Below, piece after piece: positions 53,365 to 61,584 of a stretch of 64,000 bases of DNA. Where the stretch lies: contig CAVSES010000001.1 in the NCBI GenBank assembly GCA_963727045.1, forward strand, positions 744,001 through 808,000. The letters run 5' to 3'. The number at the start of each line of letters is the position of its first letter. The stretch's first letter is position 1. Below the pieces are notes generated by a model that was not told where the DNA came from, did no database searches, and worked only from the letters and a program-made list of their open reading frames with translations. The stretch comes from Bog-1198 sp963727045 (GTDB lineage Bacteria; Pseudomonadota; Gammaproteobacteria; Steroidobacterales; Steroidobacteraceae). The position numbers were made by a program, and so were the translations under genes.

Positions 53365-54480
53365 ATGGGTATCAGTCGATTTCGGGCCGCCGCGCTCCTG
53401 CCGTTGATGTTGATTGCATGGACCGCGGAGACGCAAGTCAAGGCCGAGGCCGCGGAAGAGAAGCGGCTGTTCATCTATAACTGGACGGATTTCATCGGCC
53501 GCAACACGGTCGCGGAATTCGAGAAGCAGACCGGAATCAAAGTGACTTACGATGTCTATGATTCCGAGGAAACCATGGACGCACGGCTTCTGGCCGGCAG
53601 CTCCGGCTACGACGTGGTGATCGCTTCAACCGAATATTTCGGGCGTGAAATCAAGGCGGGCGTGTACATTCCGCTGGATCGGTCGAGGTTGCCCAATTGG
53701 AAGAATCTCGACCCGCGGATTCTTGCGATTCAGGCCGTTCACGATCCTGGAAACCTCCACTCCGTGCCCTACATGCATGCCATCAACGGCTTTGCCTACA
53801 ACGTGGACATGATCAAGGCGCGCATGCCCGACGCGCCGGTGGGCAGCCTGGACATGATATTCAAGCCGGAGATCGTCTCGAAGTTCGCCGATTGCGGCGT
53901 CACTTTTCTCGACTCCGCTGCGGACACCCTGCTGCTCGCCCTCAAGTACCTGGGGTTGGATCCGAACACCACGAAGCGCGAGGACTACGAGGCTGCGCAG
54001 GCGCTGCTCCTGAAGGTCCGTCCGTACATCCGCTCCTTCGATTCCTCCGAATACTTGAATGGATTGGCCAACCGGGAGATTTGCATCGCCATGTCGTGGT
54101 CGAGCGATTACGCACTGTCGCGGGCGCGGGCACGGGCCGTGGGAGTGAACGTCCATCTCGCCTTCACGGTGCCGAAGGAGGGAGCCAACCAGAACTTCTC
54201 ATCGCTGCTCATTCCGGAGGGTGCGCCCCACCCCGAAGCGGCCTACCAATTCATCAATTTCATTCTGCGGCCCGAGGTGATCGCCGAGATCACCAACGAA
54301 ATCTACTACGGCAACGACAATATCGCCTCGCGTCCGCTGATAGATCCCAGTATTCTCAATGATGAGACCCTGTATCCCACCCCGAATGTCGAGGCCAGAT
54401 TGTACAGAGCCTCCGAGGCGTCCGCCGCCACCGAACGCATTCGTACCCGCACGTGGACCCGAGTGAAGACCGCCAAATGA
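53365..54480 (+). CDS. Polyamine-type ABC periplasmic binding protein (PotD/PotF-like)
   Basis: The 371-residue protein has a signal peptide ending near VKAEAAEE and the family opening RLFIYNWTDFIGRNTVAEFEKQTGIKVTYDVYDSEETMDARLLAGSSGYDVV. Later blocks VPYMHAINGFAYNVDMI and IAMSWSSDYALSRARA shape the ligand cleft. It presumably binds an amine such as putrescine, agmatine or a related compound and works with the permeases at 55101-56871. The stop overlaps the next gene in an ATGA junction. Confidence 0.92.
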   Translation: MGISRFRAAALLPLMLIAWTAETQVKAEAAEEKRLFIYNWTDFIGRNTVAEFEKQTGIKVTYDVYDSEETMDARLLAGSSGYDVVIASTEYFGREIKAGVYIPLDRSRLPNWKNLDPRILAIQAVHDPGNLHSVPYMHAINGFAYNVDMIKARMPDAPVGSLDMIFKPEIVSKFADCGVTFLDSAADTLLLALKYLGLDPNTTKREDYEAAQALLLKVRPYIRSFDSSEYLNGLANREICIAMSWSSDYALSRARARAVGVNVHLAFTVPKEGANQNFSSLLIPEGAPHPEAAYQFINFILRPEVIAEITNEIYYGNDNIASRPLIDPSILNDETLYPTPNVEARLYRASEASAATERIRTRTWTRVKTAK

Positions 54481-55085
54481 CCGACAAAACAGCAGACGGG
54501 ACCGTATTGGACGCCGCGGTGGTGAGCTTCACGCGGATGGAGGACGGCACCCGCGAGGACTACGAGCTGCTGGAGCGCTCGGAGGAAGACTACGTCCGCG
54601 CGTTGCCCGATCGCGTGCTGACGGCGCTTCGAAAACTGGATCATTCGCTGCCCGGATACCGGGTGAGCCGGCTCGGCCACTCGCTGCAGGCGGCGACCCG
54701 CGCTCTCAGGGATGGAGCGGATGACGAGCTGATCGTTGCCGCGCTCATTCACGATGTAGGCGACGAACTCGCGCCTTACAACCATTCGGAAGTCGCGGCC
54801 GGCATCATACGGCCCTACGTTCGGGCCGAGGTCACCTGGATCGTGGAGCAGCACGGCCTGTTTCAAACCTACTACTATGCGCATCACAGCGGCCGCGATC
54901 GAAACGGGCGGGAAAGGTTTCGCGGCCATCCCTGGTACCAGGCATGCAAGGATTTTTGCGCCCAATGGGACCAATGTTCATTCGATCCCGGCTACCCCTC
55001 GGAACCCTTGAGCACATTCGAACCCCGCGTACGGGAGATCTTCACCCGCCCCGCGCACGATCCGCGCTACGTCGGGAAGCCCTGA
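54477..55085 (+). CDS. HD-domain protein with PhnZ/MIOX-like diiron-oxygenase ligand set
   Basis: The 202-residue protein has the HD motif and further ligands in the order H68 (GHSLQ), H92-D93 (IHDVGD), H103 (NHSE), H126 (EQHG) and D165 (QWDQ). That set and order match PhnZ, a mixed-valent diiron oxygenase, more than a simple phosphohydrolase. The gene is translationally coupled to the polyamine-type binding protein. If it is an oxygenase, it may cleave a C-C, C-N or C-P bond in an amine substrate. A phosphohydrolase role is not excluded. Confidence 0.7.
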   Translation: MTDKTADGTVLDAAVVSFTRMEDGTREDYELLERSEEDYVRALPDRVLTALRKLDHSLPGYRVSRLGHSLQAATRALRDGADDELIVAALIHDVGDELAPYNHSEVAAGIIRPYVRAEVTWIVEQHGLFQTYYYAHHSGRDRNGRERFRGHPWYQACKDFCAQWDQCSFDPGYPSEPLSTFEPRVREIFTRPAHDPRYVGKP

Positions 55086-55100
55086 CGGTGCCATGCGCCG

Positions 55101-55931
55101 TCAGCGTTCGGCCATTTGCGCATCCAGGACGCGCTGGCGTTCGGCGCGGCGCATGAGATAGCCGGCGAAGAGCACGCAGGCTCCGACGAGGCAGATCATC
55201 AAGCTCGCGAGCGCGTTCACGTCGGGACTCACCCCGAGTTTCACCTTCGAGAAGATCACCATGGGCAGCGTGCTGGCCCCCGGCCCCGACACGAAGCTCG
55301 ATATCACCAGGTCGTCGAGGGAGAGCGTGAAGCTGAGCAGCCAGCTCGAGGCCAGCGCGGGGGCGATGCCGGGCAGAGTCGTGTCGATGAACGCGCGCAC
55401 CGGGCCGGAACCCAGGTCCATCGCGGCCTCCTCGAGAGAGCGGTCCGCACCCGCGAGCCTGGACTGCACGGTCACCGTCACGTAGGCGCTGCAGAAGGCG
55501 ATGTGCGCAATCACGATGGTCGTAAAGCCGCGGTGCGGCCAACCCAGCAAGTGCAGCATCGAGACGAACAGCAGCAGCTGCGTGATGCCGGTGATGATTT
55601 CGGGCATCACCAGCGGAGCATTGACCATCCCGGTCAGCAGCAGGCGGCCGCGGAAATATTTGAATCGCACCAGCGAAATCGCGGCGAGAGTGCCGAGAAT
55701 CACCGATCCGGTGGATACCACGACGCCTATTTTCAAGCTCAACCAGGCAGCGTCCAGGATCTGGTCGTTGTGCAAGAGTTCGGTGTACCAGCCGGTGGAG
55801 AAGCCGCCCCACACGCTCACCAGCGCCGACGCGTTGAATGAGTAGCCGATCAACACGACGATCGGAACGTACAATATCGCGATGCCGATGCACAGGATCG
55901 AGACGAGGAAGGGCGAGATTCGGTTCTCCAC
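55101..55931 (-). CDS. Polyamine-type ABC permease (PotC/PotI-like)
   Basis: The 276-residue protein has six membrane segments and the EAA loop SLEEAAMDLGSGPVRAFIDTTLPGIAPAL that contacts the ATPase. The sequence SWLLSFTLSLDDLVISSFVSGPG is characteristic of PotC/PotI. It follows the PotB/PotH-like permease by 1 bp. The ATPase partner (PotA/PotG) is not in the window. Confidence 0.93.
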   Translation of the reverse strand: MENRISPFLVSILCIGIAILYVPIVVLIGYSFNASALVSVWGGFSTGWYTELLHNDQILDAAWLSLKIGVVVSTGSVILGTLAAISLVRFKYFRGRLLLTGMVNAPLVMPEIITGITQLLLFVSMLHLLGWPHRGFTTIVIAHIAFCSAYVTVTVQSRLAGADRSLEEAAMDLGSGPVRAFIDTTLPGIAPALASSWLLSFTLSLDDLVISSFVSGPGASTLPMVIFSKVKLGVSPDVNALASLMICLVGACVLFAGYLMRRAERQRVLDAQMAER

Positions 55932-55932
55932 C

Positions 55933-56871
55933 CTAGGTCTCGATCTCTATGGTGCTGTAATGCTGGTACAAGGCGATCGGACCGACCAGAAGCACCAGGA
56001 AGGCGATGGCGACGGCGGAGGCCACGGGCCAGTCGCGGTTGCCGAAGAATTCATCCCAGAGCACCCGCCCGATCATCAGATTGTCGGGACCGCCGAGCAG
56101 GGTCGGAATGACGAATTCACCGATCGCGGGAATGAACACGAGCATGGAGCCCGCGATGATGCCGGGAATCGACAATGGCAGCGTCACGTCGAGAAAGGCC
56201 CGCCATGGCGGGCTGCCCAGGTCTCCGGCCGCCTCCAACAACGAGTGATCGAGCTTCTCGAGGGTGGCGAACAGCGGCAACACCATGAACGGCAGATACG
56301 AATAGATGATTCCCAGATACACCGCGAAGGTGGTGCGCATGATTTGCAGCGGATGGTGGATGACTCCCAGCCACAGCAGGGCGGTATTGAGCAGGCCGGT
56401 CTCCCGGATGATCCCCTCGAGCGCGTACACTCGCAGAAGGAATGAGGTCCAGAACGGCAGGATGATGATGAGCAGCAGGATGCTTTGCGTGCTCTTCGAG
56501 GTTCGGGCGATGCCATAGGCCATGGGATAGCCTATGGCGAGGCAAATCAGGGTGGAAAAAAACGCCGTCTTCAGAGAATAAAGGTACGAAAGGCCATAGA
56601 CTTCGTCGCTGAGCAGGTATTTGAAGTTTCCAAGATTCAGCGTGAGATGTATGTGCCAGTCGGGACTCACGGATAGAATATCCGTGAAGGGCGGAACCCG
56701 AACGGCCGTATCGGCGAAACTGATGCCCAAGGCAAACCCGAAGGGAATGAGAAAGAAAACCAGCAGAAAGAGCAGCGGCGGCAGAATGATGAGCCATTTT
56801 CCCCGCCGCTTCAGCCATTCGCCCGGTGCCGGGCGCACCGAGAGTGCACCGTCGCGCCCAGCGGATGTCAT
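55933..56871 (-). CDS. Polyamine-type ABC permease (PotB/PotH-like)
   Basis: The 312-residue protein has six membrane segments, the EAA loop LLEAAGDLGSPPWRAFLDVTLPLSIPGI and the typical PFWTSFLLRVYALEGI block. It starts 18 bp from the divergent regulator gene, so one short region controls both. Together with 55101 and 53365 it makes an amine importer lacking only its ATPase here. Confidence 0.93.
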   Translation of the reverse strand: MTSAGRDGALSVRPAPGEWLKRRGKWLIILPPLLFLLVFFLIPFGFALGISFADTAVRVPPFTDILSVSPDWHIHLTLNLGNFKYLLSDEVYGLSYLYSLKTAFFSTLICLAIGYPMAYGIARTSKSTQSILLLIIILPFWTSFLLRVYALEGIIRETGLLNTALLWLGVIHHPLQIMRTTFAVYLGIIYSYLPFMVLPLFATLEKLDHSLLEAAGDLGSPPWRAFLDVTLPLSIPGIIAGSMLVFIPAIGEFVIPTLLGGPDNLMIGRVLWDEFFGNRDWPVASAVAIAFLVLLVGPIALYQHYSTIEIET

Positions 56872-56881
56872 GGTCGTTTAA
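56865..56881. promoter_or_regulatory. Weak third copy of the amine-island operator
   Basis: On the minus strand TTAAACGACCATGACAT agrees with TTAWATGAYCATATAAT at 12-13 of 17 positions. It lies in the 18-bp space between the permease and regulator starts but includes the permease start codon, so part of the match may be chance. If real it implies autoregulation. Confidence 0.3.
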
Positions 56882-56889
56882 CCCGACGC

Positions 56890-58527
56890 ATGCGTAGCCC
56901 CAAGAAAAAGCCCCCCAAATCGGCCGGCGTTCCGCGCGCGCGCAATGCGCACAGCCGGCAGCGCCAGCGCTTGATCGACGCCTGCATTTCCGCCCTGCAC
57001 ATCTACGGACCGTCGCGAACGACGGTGGAAAAAGTGGTCGCCATTGCAAAAATGTCGCCCGGCATCGTTCGATTCTACTTCGCCTCCAAGGCATCCATGC
57101 TGGTGGCGTCCCTGCAATTCCTTTCCACCGAGTTCGAGGAGCAATTATTGGTGCCCGTGTCCCGGCTCAAATCCAGGCCGGTGGCGGCGCTGGAGTTGAT
57201 GGTTGATCTCTATCTCGATCCGGAGATCGCCAGCCCCCGCAAAGTCTCGGTCTGGTACGCGTTTTGGGGCGAGGCGAGTTCACGGCAGGAATATTACGAT
57301 ATTTGCGGAAAGAAGGATGAGAGCTTTGCGGCGTTGGTGCGTGAACTCATCGAGCGGCTCATCATCGACACCTCCCAGCCGCAATTGGATCCGGATGGGA
57401 TAGCGCTCGGGCTGATCGGCGTGCTGGAAATGCTGTGGCAGGATTTTGCCTTTCGAACCGAGGCCGACATCGATCGCGCCGCCGCCAAGCGCCGCGCAAT
57501 GGCCTATCTGCGCTCGATATTCCCCGGTCAGTTCGCCGCGCCTCACGGCGCGCCCGATGTTCCCGCGCGCGACGGACGACTGCCGGGGTGGGCATACGCC
57601 AACGCCCGCCTGTTTGCGGCCGAGCGCGAGTCGTTGTTCCTGGAGTCCTGGCAGCTAGTCGGCCATCAAGCGCAAGTCCCCCGGCCCGGGGATTTCCTCG
57701 GGGTCGACCTGGGCGTCGAACGGGTGCTTGTCGTGCGCAATGCGGCCGGCGGGGTGCGTGCCTTCCGCAATAGCTGCACTGAGGCGCCGCACATGCTGAT
57801 TGCACCGCGCGGCGGCCATCTCGATGCCATTTCGTGCGAGGTCCATGGGCTGCAATTCGACCTCGATGGCCGTCGGCGCGGCACCCGGGGGGCGGCGGAC
57901 CTGACGGCACTGGAACTGCGCATGGTCGGGGATTTGATTCTGGTGCGCGCTGCGCAGCGGCGCCGGCCGCATGCGGGCACCGCCGATTCATGGGCGGACC
58001 TCTTCCTGCCGCCGGGATCACGGCCCCTCGGCGCGGCTGCGGTGATCAACATTTGCGCCGATTGGAAGCTCGTCGCCGAACAGTGGCTCGAATCGACCGT
58101 GGTCGGAGGCTCCGAGGATGGCTGGAGCGCACGCGCGTACCGCAGCGTCTTGGGATCCTCCGCGAATTCCAATCGGCAGCAGTCTTTTCTCGCGCCGAAT
58201 CATCTCCTGGAGCGGCGGCCCGATGGTCTTACCGTCCTGCAGGTGTTGCCGACGGCGCCCGGCCGCTGCCTGGTGCGCCAACATGACTTCACGTTGTGCG
58301 AAACTGACCGGCTAGCGCTCGCCACCCGCTACCTGGCATCCCGGATCAGCCGGATTGCAGGGGCGTCGGCTGTCGCCGTCGCAGAATCGACGCAGAAAGG
58401 CATCGTGATCTTGGGCCATGAAGCGGCGGTTGGAGCGCAGGCCGCCCCCGCAGCGGCGGCATTCCGACGGCAACTGATGTCGCTCATCCCGATGCTCGGA
58501 TTCAGCCGGCCGCCGAACGAAGCATGA
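56890..58527 (+). CDS. TetR/BetI-type regulator fused to a catalytically dead Rieske-oxygenase-like sensor domain
   Basis: A single 545-codon frame. Residues 1-215 are a TetR repressor with HTH TTVEKVVAIAKMSPGIVRFYF (44-64), BetI-like. Residues 231-545 align along the whole length with the Rieske oxygenase at 60148: LPGWAY/LPAWVY, LESWQLV/MPSWQIV, PRPGDF/PKPGDY, QVLPTAPGRC/QVLPAGPGKC, RYLASRI/RYLSSRI. The cluster motif is degenerate: C296-T-E298 replaces C-x-H, while C316-x2-H319 is kept. The iron site is lost: LESTVVGGSEDGW stands where the enzyme has LESYHVPIGHPGL. A non-enzymatic ligand- or redox-sensing role for the C-terminal half is the best reading. It is divergent from the amine permeases. 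Confidence 0.88.
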   Translation: MRSPKKKPPKSAGVPRARNAHSRQRQRLIDACISALHIYGPSRTTVEKVVAIAKMSPGIVRFYFASKASMLVASLQFLSTEFEEQLLVPVSRLKSRPVAALELMVDLYLDPEIASPRKVSVWYAFWGEASSRQEYYDICGKKDESFAALVRELIERLIIDTSQPQLDPDGIALGLIGVLEMLWQDFAFRTEADIDRAAAKRRAMAYLRSIFPGQFAAPHGAPDVPARDGRLPGWAYANARLFAAERESLFLESWQLVGHQAQVPRPGDFLGVDLGVERVLVVRNAAGGVRAFRNSCTEAPHMLIAPRGGHLDAISCEVHGLQFDLDGRRRGTRGAADLTALELRMVGDLILVRAAQRRRPHAGTADSWADLFLPPGSRPLGAAAVINICADWKLVAEQWLESTVVGGSEDGWSARAYRSVLGSSANSNRQQSFLAPNHLLERRPDGLTVLQVLPTAPGRCLVRQHDFTLCETDRLALATRYLASRISRIAGASAVAVAESTQKGIVILGHEAAVGAQAAPAAAAFRRQLMSLIPMLGFSRPPNEA

Positions 58528-58585
58528 ATAAATTCACTATACTGAACGACATCCGCCAAGACATTTTTTTTTGGGAGTACCGTGC

Positions 58586-60085
58586 ATGAACCTCAAGTCC
58601 CTGACCACCAAAGACTGGCATGGCCGCGCCGCCGCCGTGCGCTATGAGACCCGGCATTTCATCGATGGTCAGTTCGTGGATTCCGTCGCGCGCGGCCGCT
58701 TCACCGTGGTCAATCCGGCCACAGGAGCCCCATTGTGCGAAGTGAGCGCGGGAACCGCGGCCGACATCGACCTCGCGGTGGCCGCCGCCAAGCGCAGTTT
58801 CGCCTCGCGCGTCTGGAGCCGCAAAGCGCCGCGCGACCGGATGGCGATCATGGCGGCCTACAGCCGGCTTTTGGAGGAGAATACCGAGAAATTCTCGCTG
58901 CTCGACACGCTGTGCATGGGCAAGCCCATCACCGACATGGTGACGATCGATGTGCCCGCGGCGGCGCGTAATTTTGCGTACTTCGGCGAATTGATCGACA
59001 AGATCGACGGCACGGTCACGTCCACCGCTGCGGACGCGTTTCACTACATTCTGCGCGAACCTCTCGGGGTGGTCGGTTGCATCGTGCCGTGGAACTATCC
59101 ACTGCTGATGGCCGCCTGGAAAGTCGCGCCGGCCCTCGCTGCGGGAAACTCCGTGGTGCTGAAGCCGGCCGAGCAATCACCCCTGTCGGGACTGTTGATG
59201 GCGCAGCTGTTCGTGGAGGCGGGCGGCCCGCCCGGCGTGTTCAACGTCGTCAACGGTCTGGGGGAAACTGCAGGCGCCGCGCTGGCGCTGCACAACGACG
59301 TGGCCAAGATCGCGTTCACCGGCTCGACGGAAATCGGCAAGCAAATGCTGATCTACGCCGGCCAGTCCAACATGAAGCGCGTCAGCCTGGAGTGCGGCGG
59401 CAAGACCCCGCAGATATTCCTCGCCGACCTGCCGGATCTCGACACCGCCGTGACCTATGCGATCAACGGAATCTTCGGCAACATGGGAGAGGTGTGCAAC
59501 GCGGGATCCCGGCTGTTGCTCGATCGGCCCATCGCCAAGGAGTTTCTCGCGCGATTCATCGAGCGCGGCAAGGATGCGTATCGGGCCGGCGATCCGCTCG
59601 ATCCGACCACGAATTTGGGTCCCCTGGTCACCGCCTCGCACCGTTCGCGGGTCATGAGCTACATCACCCGCGGCAAGTCCGAAGGGGCCCGGCTGGAGTT
59701 CGGCGGCAATTCTCCGGATTTGCCCGGGGCATTCGTCAATCCCACCCTGTTCTCGGGCGTCAACAACCGCATGACCATTGCCCAGGAGGAGATCTTCGGA
59801 CCGGTGGCGGCGACGATCGAAGTCGACGGCCTTGCCGAGGCGCTGACGGTCGCCAACGACTCGATCTATGGACTGGCTGCCTCGGTGTGGACCCGCGACC
59901 TCAGCGTGGCTCACAAGACCGTGCGCGATCTGGAGGCCGGCGTCATCTGGGTGAATTGCTTCGATCACGGCGACATGACGCAGCCGTTCGGCGGCTACAA
60001 GCAGTCGGGTCAGGGCAGGGACAAATGCGTGGAGAGTCTGCTCTCGTACACGCAGACCAAGTCCGCGTGGATCAATCTCGGCTGA
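58586..60085 (+). CDS. Aldehyde dehydrogenase (PuuC/betaine-aldehyde type)
   Basis: The 499-residue protein has the NAD-binding block VGCIVPWNYPLLMAAWKVAPALAAGNSVVLKP, FTGSTEIGKQ, the general base glutamate in SLECGGKTPQI (about 269) and the nucleophilic cysteine in MGEVCNAGSRLL (about 303). Similar enzymes oxidise omega-amino aldehydes and betaine aldehyde. GGGAG precedes the ATG by 9 nt, and a TATACT -10-like box is at 58538. It follows the regulator in the same direction with a 58-bp gap containing nine consecutive T residues. Confidence 0.9.
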   Translation: MNLKSLTTKDWHGRAAAVRYETRHFIDGQFVDSVARGRFTVVNPATGAPLCEVSAGTAADIDLAVAAAKRSFASRVWSRKAPRDRMAIMAAYSRLLEENTEKFSLLDTLCMGKPITDMVTIDVPAAARNFAYFGELIDKIDGTVTSTAADAFHYILREPLGVVGCIVPWNYPLLMAAWKVAPALAAGNSVVLKPAEQSPLSGLLMAQLFVEAGGPPGVFNVVNGLGETAGAALALHNDVAKIAFTGSTEIGKQMLIYAGQSNMKRVSLECGGKTPQIFLADLPDLDTAVTYAINGIFGNMGEVCNAGSRLLLDRPIAKEFLARFIERGKDAYRAGDPLDPTTNLGPLVTASHRSRVMSYITRGKSEGARLEFGGNSPDLPGAFVNPTLFSGVNNRMTIAQEEIFGPVAATIEVDGLAEALTVANDSIYGLAASVWTRDLSVAHKTVRDLEAGVIWVNCFDHGDMTQPFGGYKQSGQGRDKCVESLLSYTQTKSAWINLG

Positions 60086-60147
60086 CCTGCGCGCACCGCC
60101 GCCTGACCGTCGGGCTTGGGCGGCGCGCGGAAGGGAATCTCCGACCG

Positions 60148-61314
60148 TCAAGCGAATTGTTTGGGCGGGCTCGCCAGAGAGAATTCCGGAATGCGCTCAC
60201 GCAGCAAATTGTGGAATTCGAGCATCCAGCCTTCGAGCTGCGACAGGGGTCCCGGCTTGTAACTGCCTGAGGCCAGACCGCGCTGCACGCGGGCGCACAG
60301 CCACTTATCTTCGTTGTTGACCTGGGTGTTGATGCGCGAGCTCAAGTAGCGGATCGCGCGCATTTCGCGCCGTTCGTCCGGCAGGCCGAACACGGCGCCG
60401 CGAATGGTGCATTTGCCGGGGCCGGCCGGCAGCACTTGGAAGAAATCCATCTGGTCGGGAAATACGTCGATTCCAAGGTTCGGCAGCGCGCTGTAAAAGC
60501 GCCAGCAGCGGCGCTGTTCCTCGGGTAGATGCGTTGCGACGCGGCCGATCATCCGTTGATACAGCCCTTCGGCCCAGCGCGGCGACTCCTGCTTGCGCAG
60601 CCAGCTGGTGCCGCGCGCGACTCCCGGGACGGAGGCCTGGTCCTCATAATCCGGCGTGAACATGCGGTACAGGCCGGGGTGTCCGATCGGCACATGATAG
60701 GACTCCAGATAATTGTCCATCGCGATCTTCCAATCGACATTCCACGTCTCTTGCGTGATCGGTCCCATCGGTACCATGTCCTCGAACCGGTACGGCAGGA
60801 ATTCTTCGGCCAATTTGCCCCAGATCTTCGCGACGGGAGGCGGATCGCCCGCCAGGCAAACGAATACGAAGCCAAAAGCGATATCGGTGCGCACCGGCTT
60901 GAGGCCATGCTCGGCGCGATCGAGCCCGGGAAAACTCTCGCGCACCGGCATGCCGATCAGACCGCCGTCGTGCCGGTAGGTCCAACCGTGATAGGGGCAG
61001 GTGATGGTCGCAGGGCAGTTTCCCGACCCGTCCAACAGGCGCGCCCCGCGGTGCCGGCAGACGTTGTGAAAGCCGCGTATCGAGCCGTCTCGATCGCGCA
61101 ATACCATGACGCTCTCCGGGCCGAGATCGAAGGTCTGGTAGTCGCCAGGCTTCGGGATGGAATTGATGTGGCACACGATCTGCCAGCTCGGCATCAGAAT
61201 GCGCTCGAGCTCGAGCCGGGTCATCTCGCCGTTGCTGTAGACCCAGGCGGGCAGTGCGTGCGGCACGGCGGCCTCGGGCACATCGGCGCGCTTCGCGGCG
61301 GACAGGTTGGTCAT
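60148..61314 (-). CDS. Rieske oxygenase, likely amine/quaternary-ammonium hydroxylase
   Basis: The 388-residue protein has an intact Rieske centre, C86-x-H88 and C106-x2-H109, and an iron site NYLESYHVPIGHPG with H207 and H212 preceded by bridging D200. The general layout resembles carnitine and glycine-betaine monooxygenases (CntA/GbcA), but substrate identity cannot be fixed. GGGGAA precedes the ATG. No reductase component is in the window. Its promoter region contains operator O1 at 61332-61348, shared with the divergent aminotransferase. Confidence 0.9.
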   Translation of the reverse strand: MTNLSAAKRADVPEAAVPHALPAWVYSNGEMTRLELERILMPSWQIVCHINSIPKPGDYQTFDLGPESVMVLRDRDGSIRGFHNVCRHRGARLLDGSGNCPATITCPYHGWTYRHDGGLIGMPVRESFPGLDRAEHGLKPVRTDIAFGFVFVCLAGDPPPVAKIWGKLAEEFLPYRFEDMVPMGPITQETWNVDWKIAMDNYLESYHVPIGHPGLYRMFTPDYEDQASVPGVARGTSWLRKQESPRWAEGLYQRMIGRVATHLPEEQRRCWRFYSALPNLGIDVFPDQMDFFQVLPAGPGKCTIRGAVFGLPDERREMRAIRYLSSRINTQVNNEDKWLCARVQRGLASGSYKPGPLSQLEGWMLEFHNLLRERIPEFSLASPPKQFA

Positions 61315-61331
61315 GGCTTTCCCCGACGGCA

Positions 61332-61348
61332 ATTATATGGTCATTTAA
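61332..61348 (-). promoter_or_regulatory. Operator O1 and -10 box of the Rieske oxygenase gene
   Basis: On the minus strand TTAAATGACCATATAAT contains a perfect TATAAT -10 and an imperfect dyad centred on TGACCA. It is 18 bp upstream of the oxygenase ATG. It matches O2 at 15 of 17 positions in the same orientation relative to transcription. Confidence 0.6.
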
Positions 61349-61488
61349 TGTACGCCGGGGCACGCAGGCTTGGCAAGTCGGAGCACCGCAGCAAGAGTGT
61401 TTTACGGTAAAAAGGTCCACCGCAGCCGCCAAACTCGAGGGCGTACAGCGTTCGGCGCACGCCGCACCCCAAGTCCCTGAAGGCTTAT

Positions 61489-61505
61489 TTATATGATCAT
61501 ATAAT
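61489..61505 (+). promoter_or_regulatory. Operator O2 and -10 box of the GSA-type aminotransferase gene
   Basis: TTATATGATCATATAAT contains the perfect 16-bp palindrome TTATATGATCATATAA (61489-61504) and a perfect TATAAT (61500-61505). It is 80 bp upstream of the aminotransferase ATG. Repressor binding would cover the -10 box. Confidence 0.65.
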
Positions 61506-61584
61506 AATTCTGGACGAGTCGGCCTGCGGATGCTACGGTCGCACAATATCCTGTCGATTACGCAACAATTCCAAGGGGGAAGTC

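Noticed and set aside
58563..58571. Run of nine T residues as an intrinsic terminator after the TetR-Rieske gene
   Set aside because: No stem-loop precedes it; it lies directly before the aldehyde dehydrogenase ribosome site.
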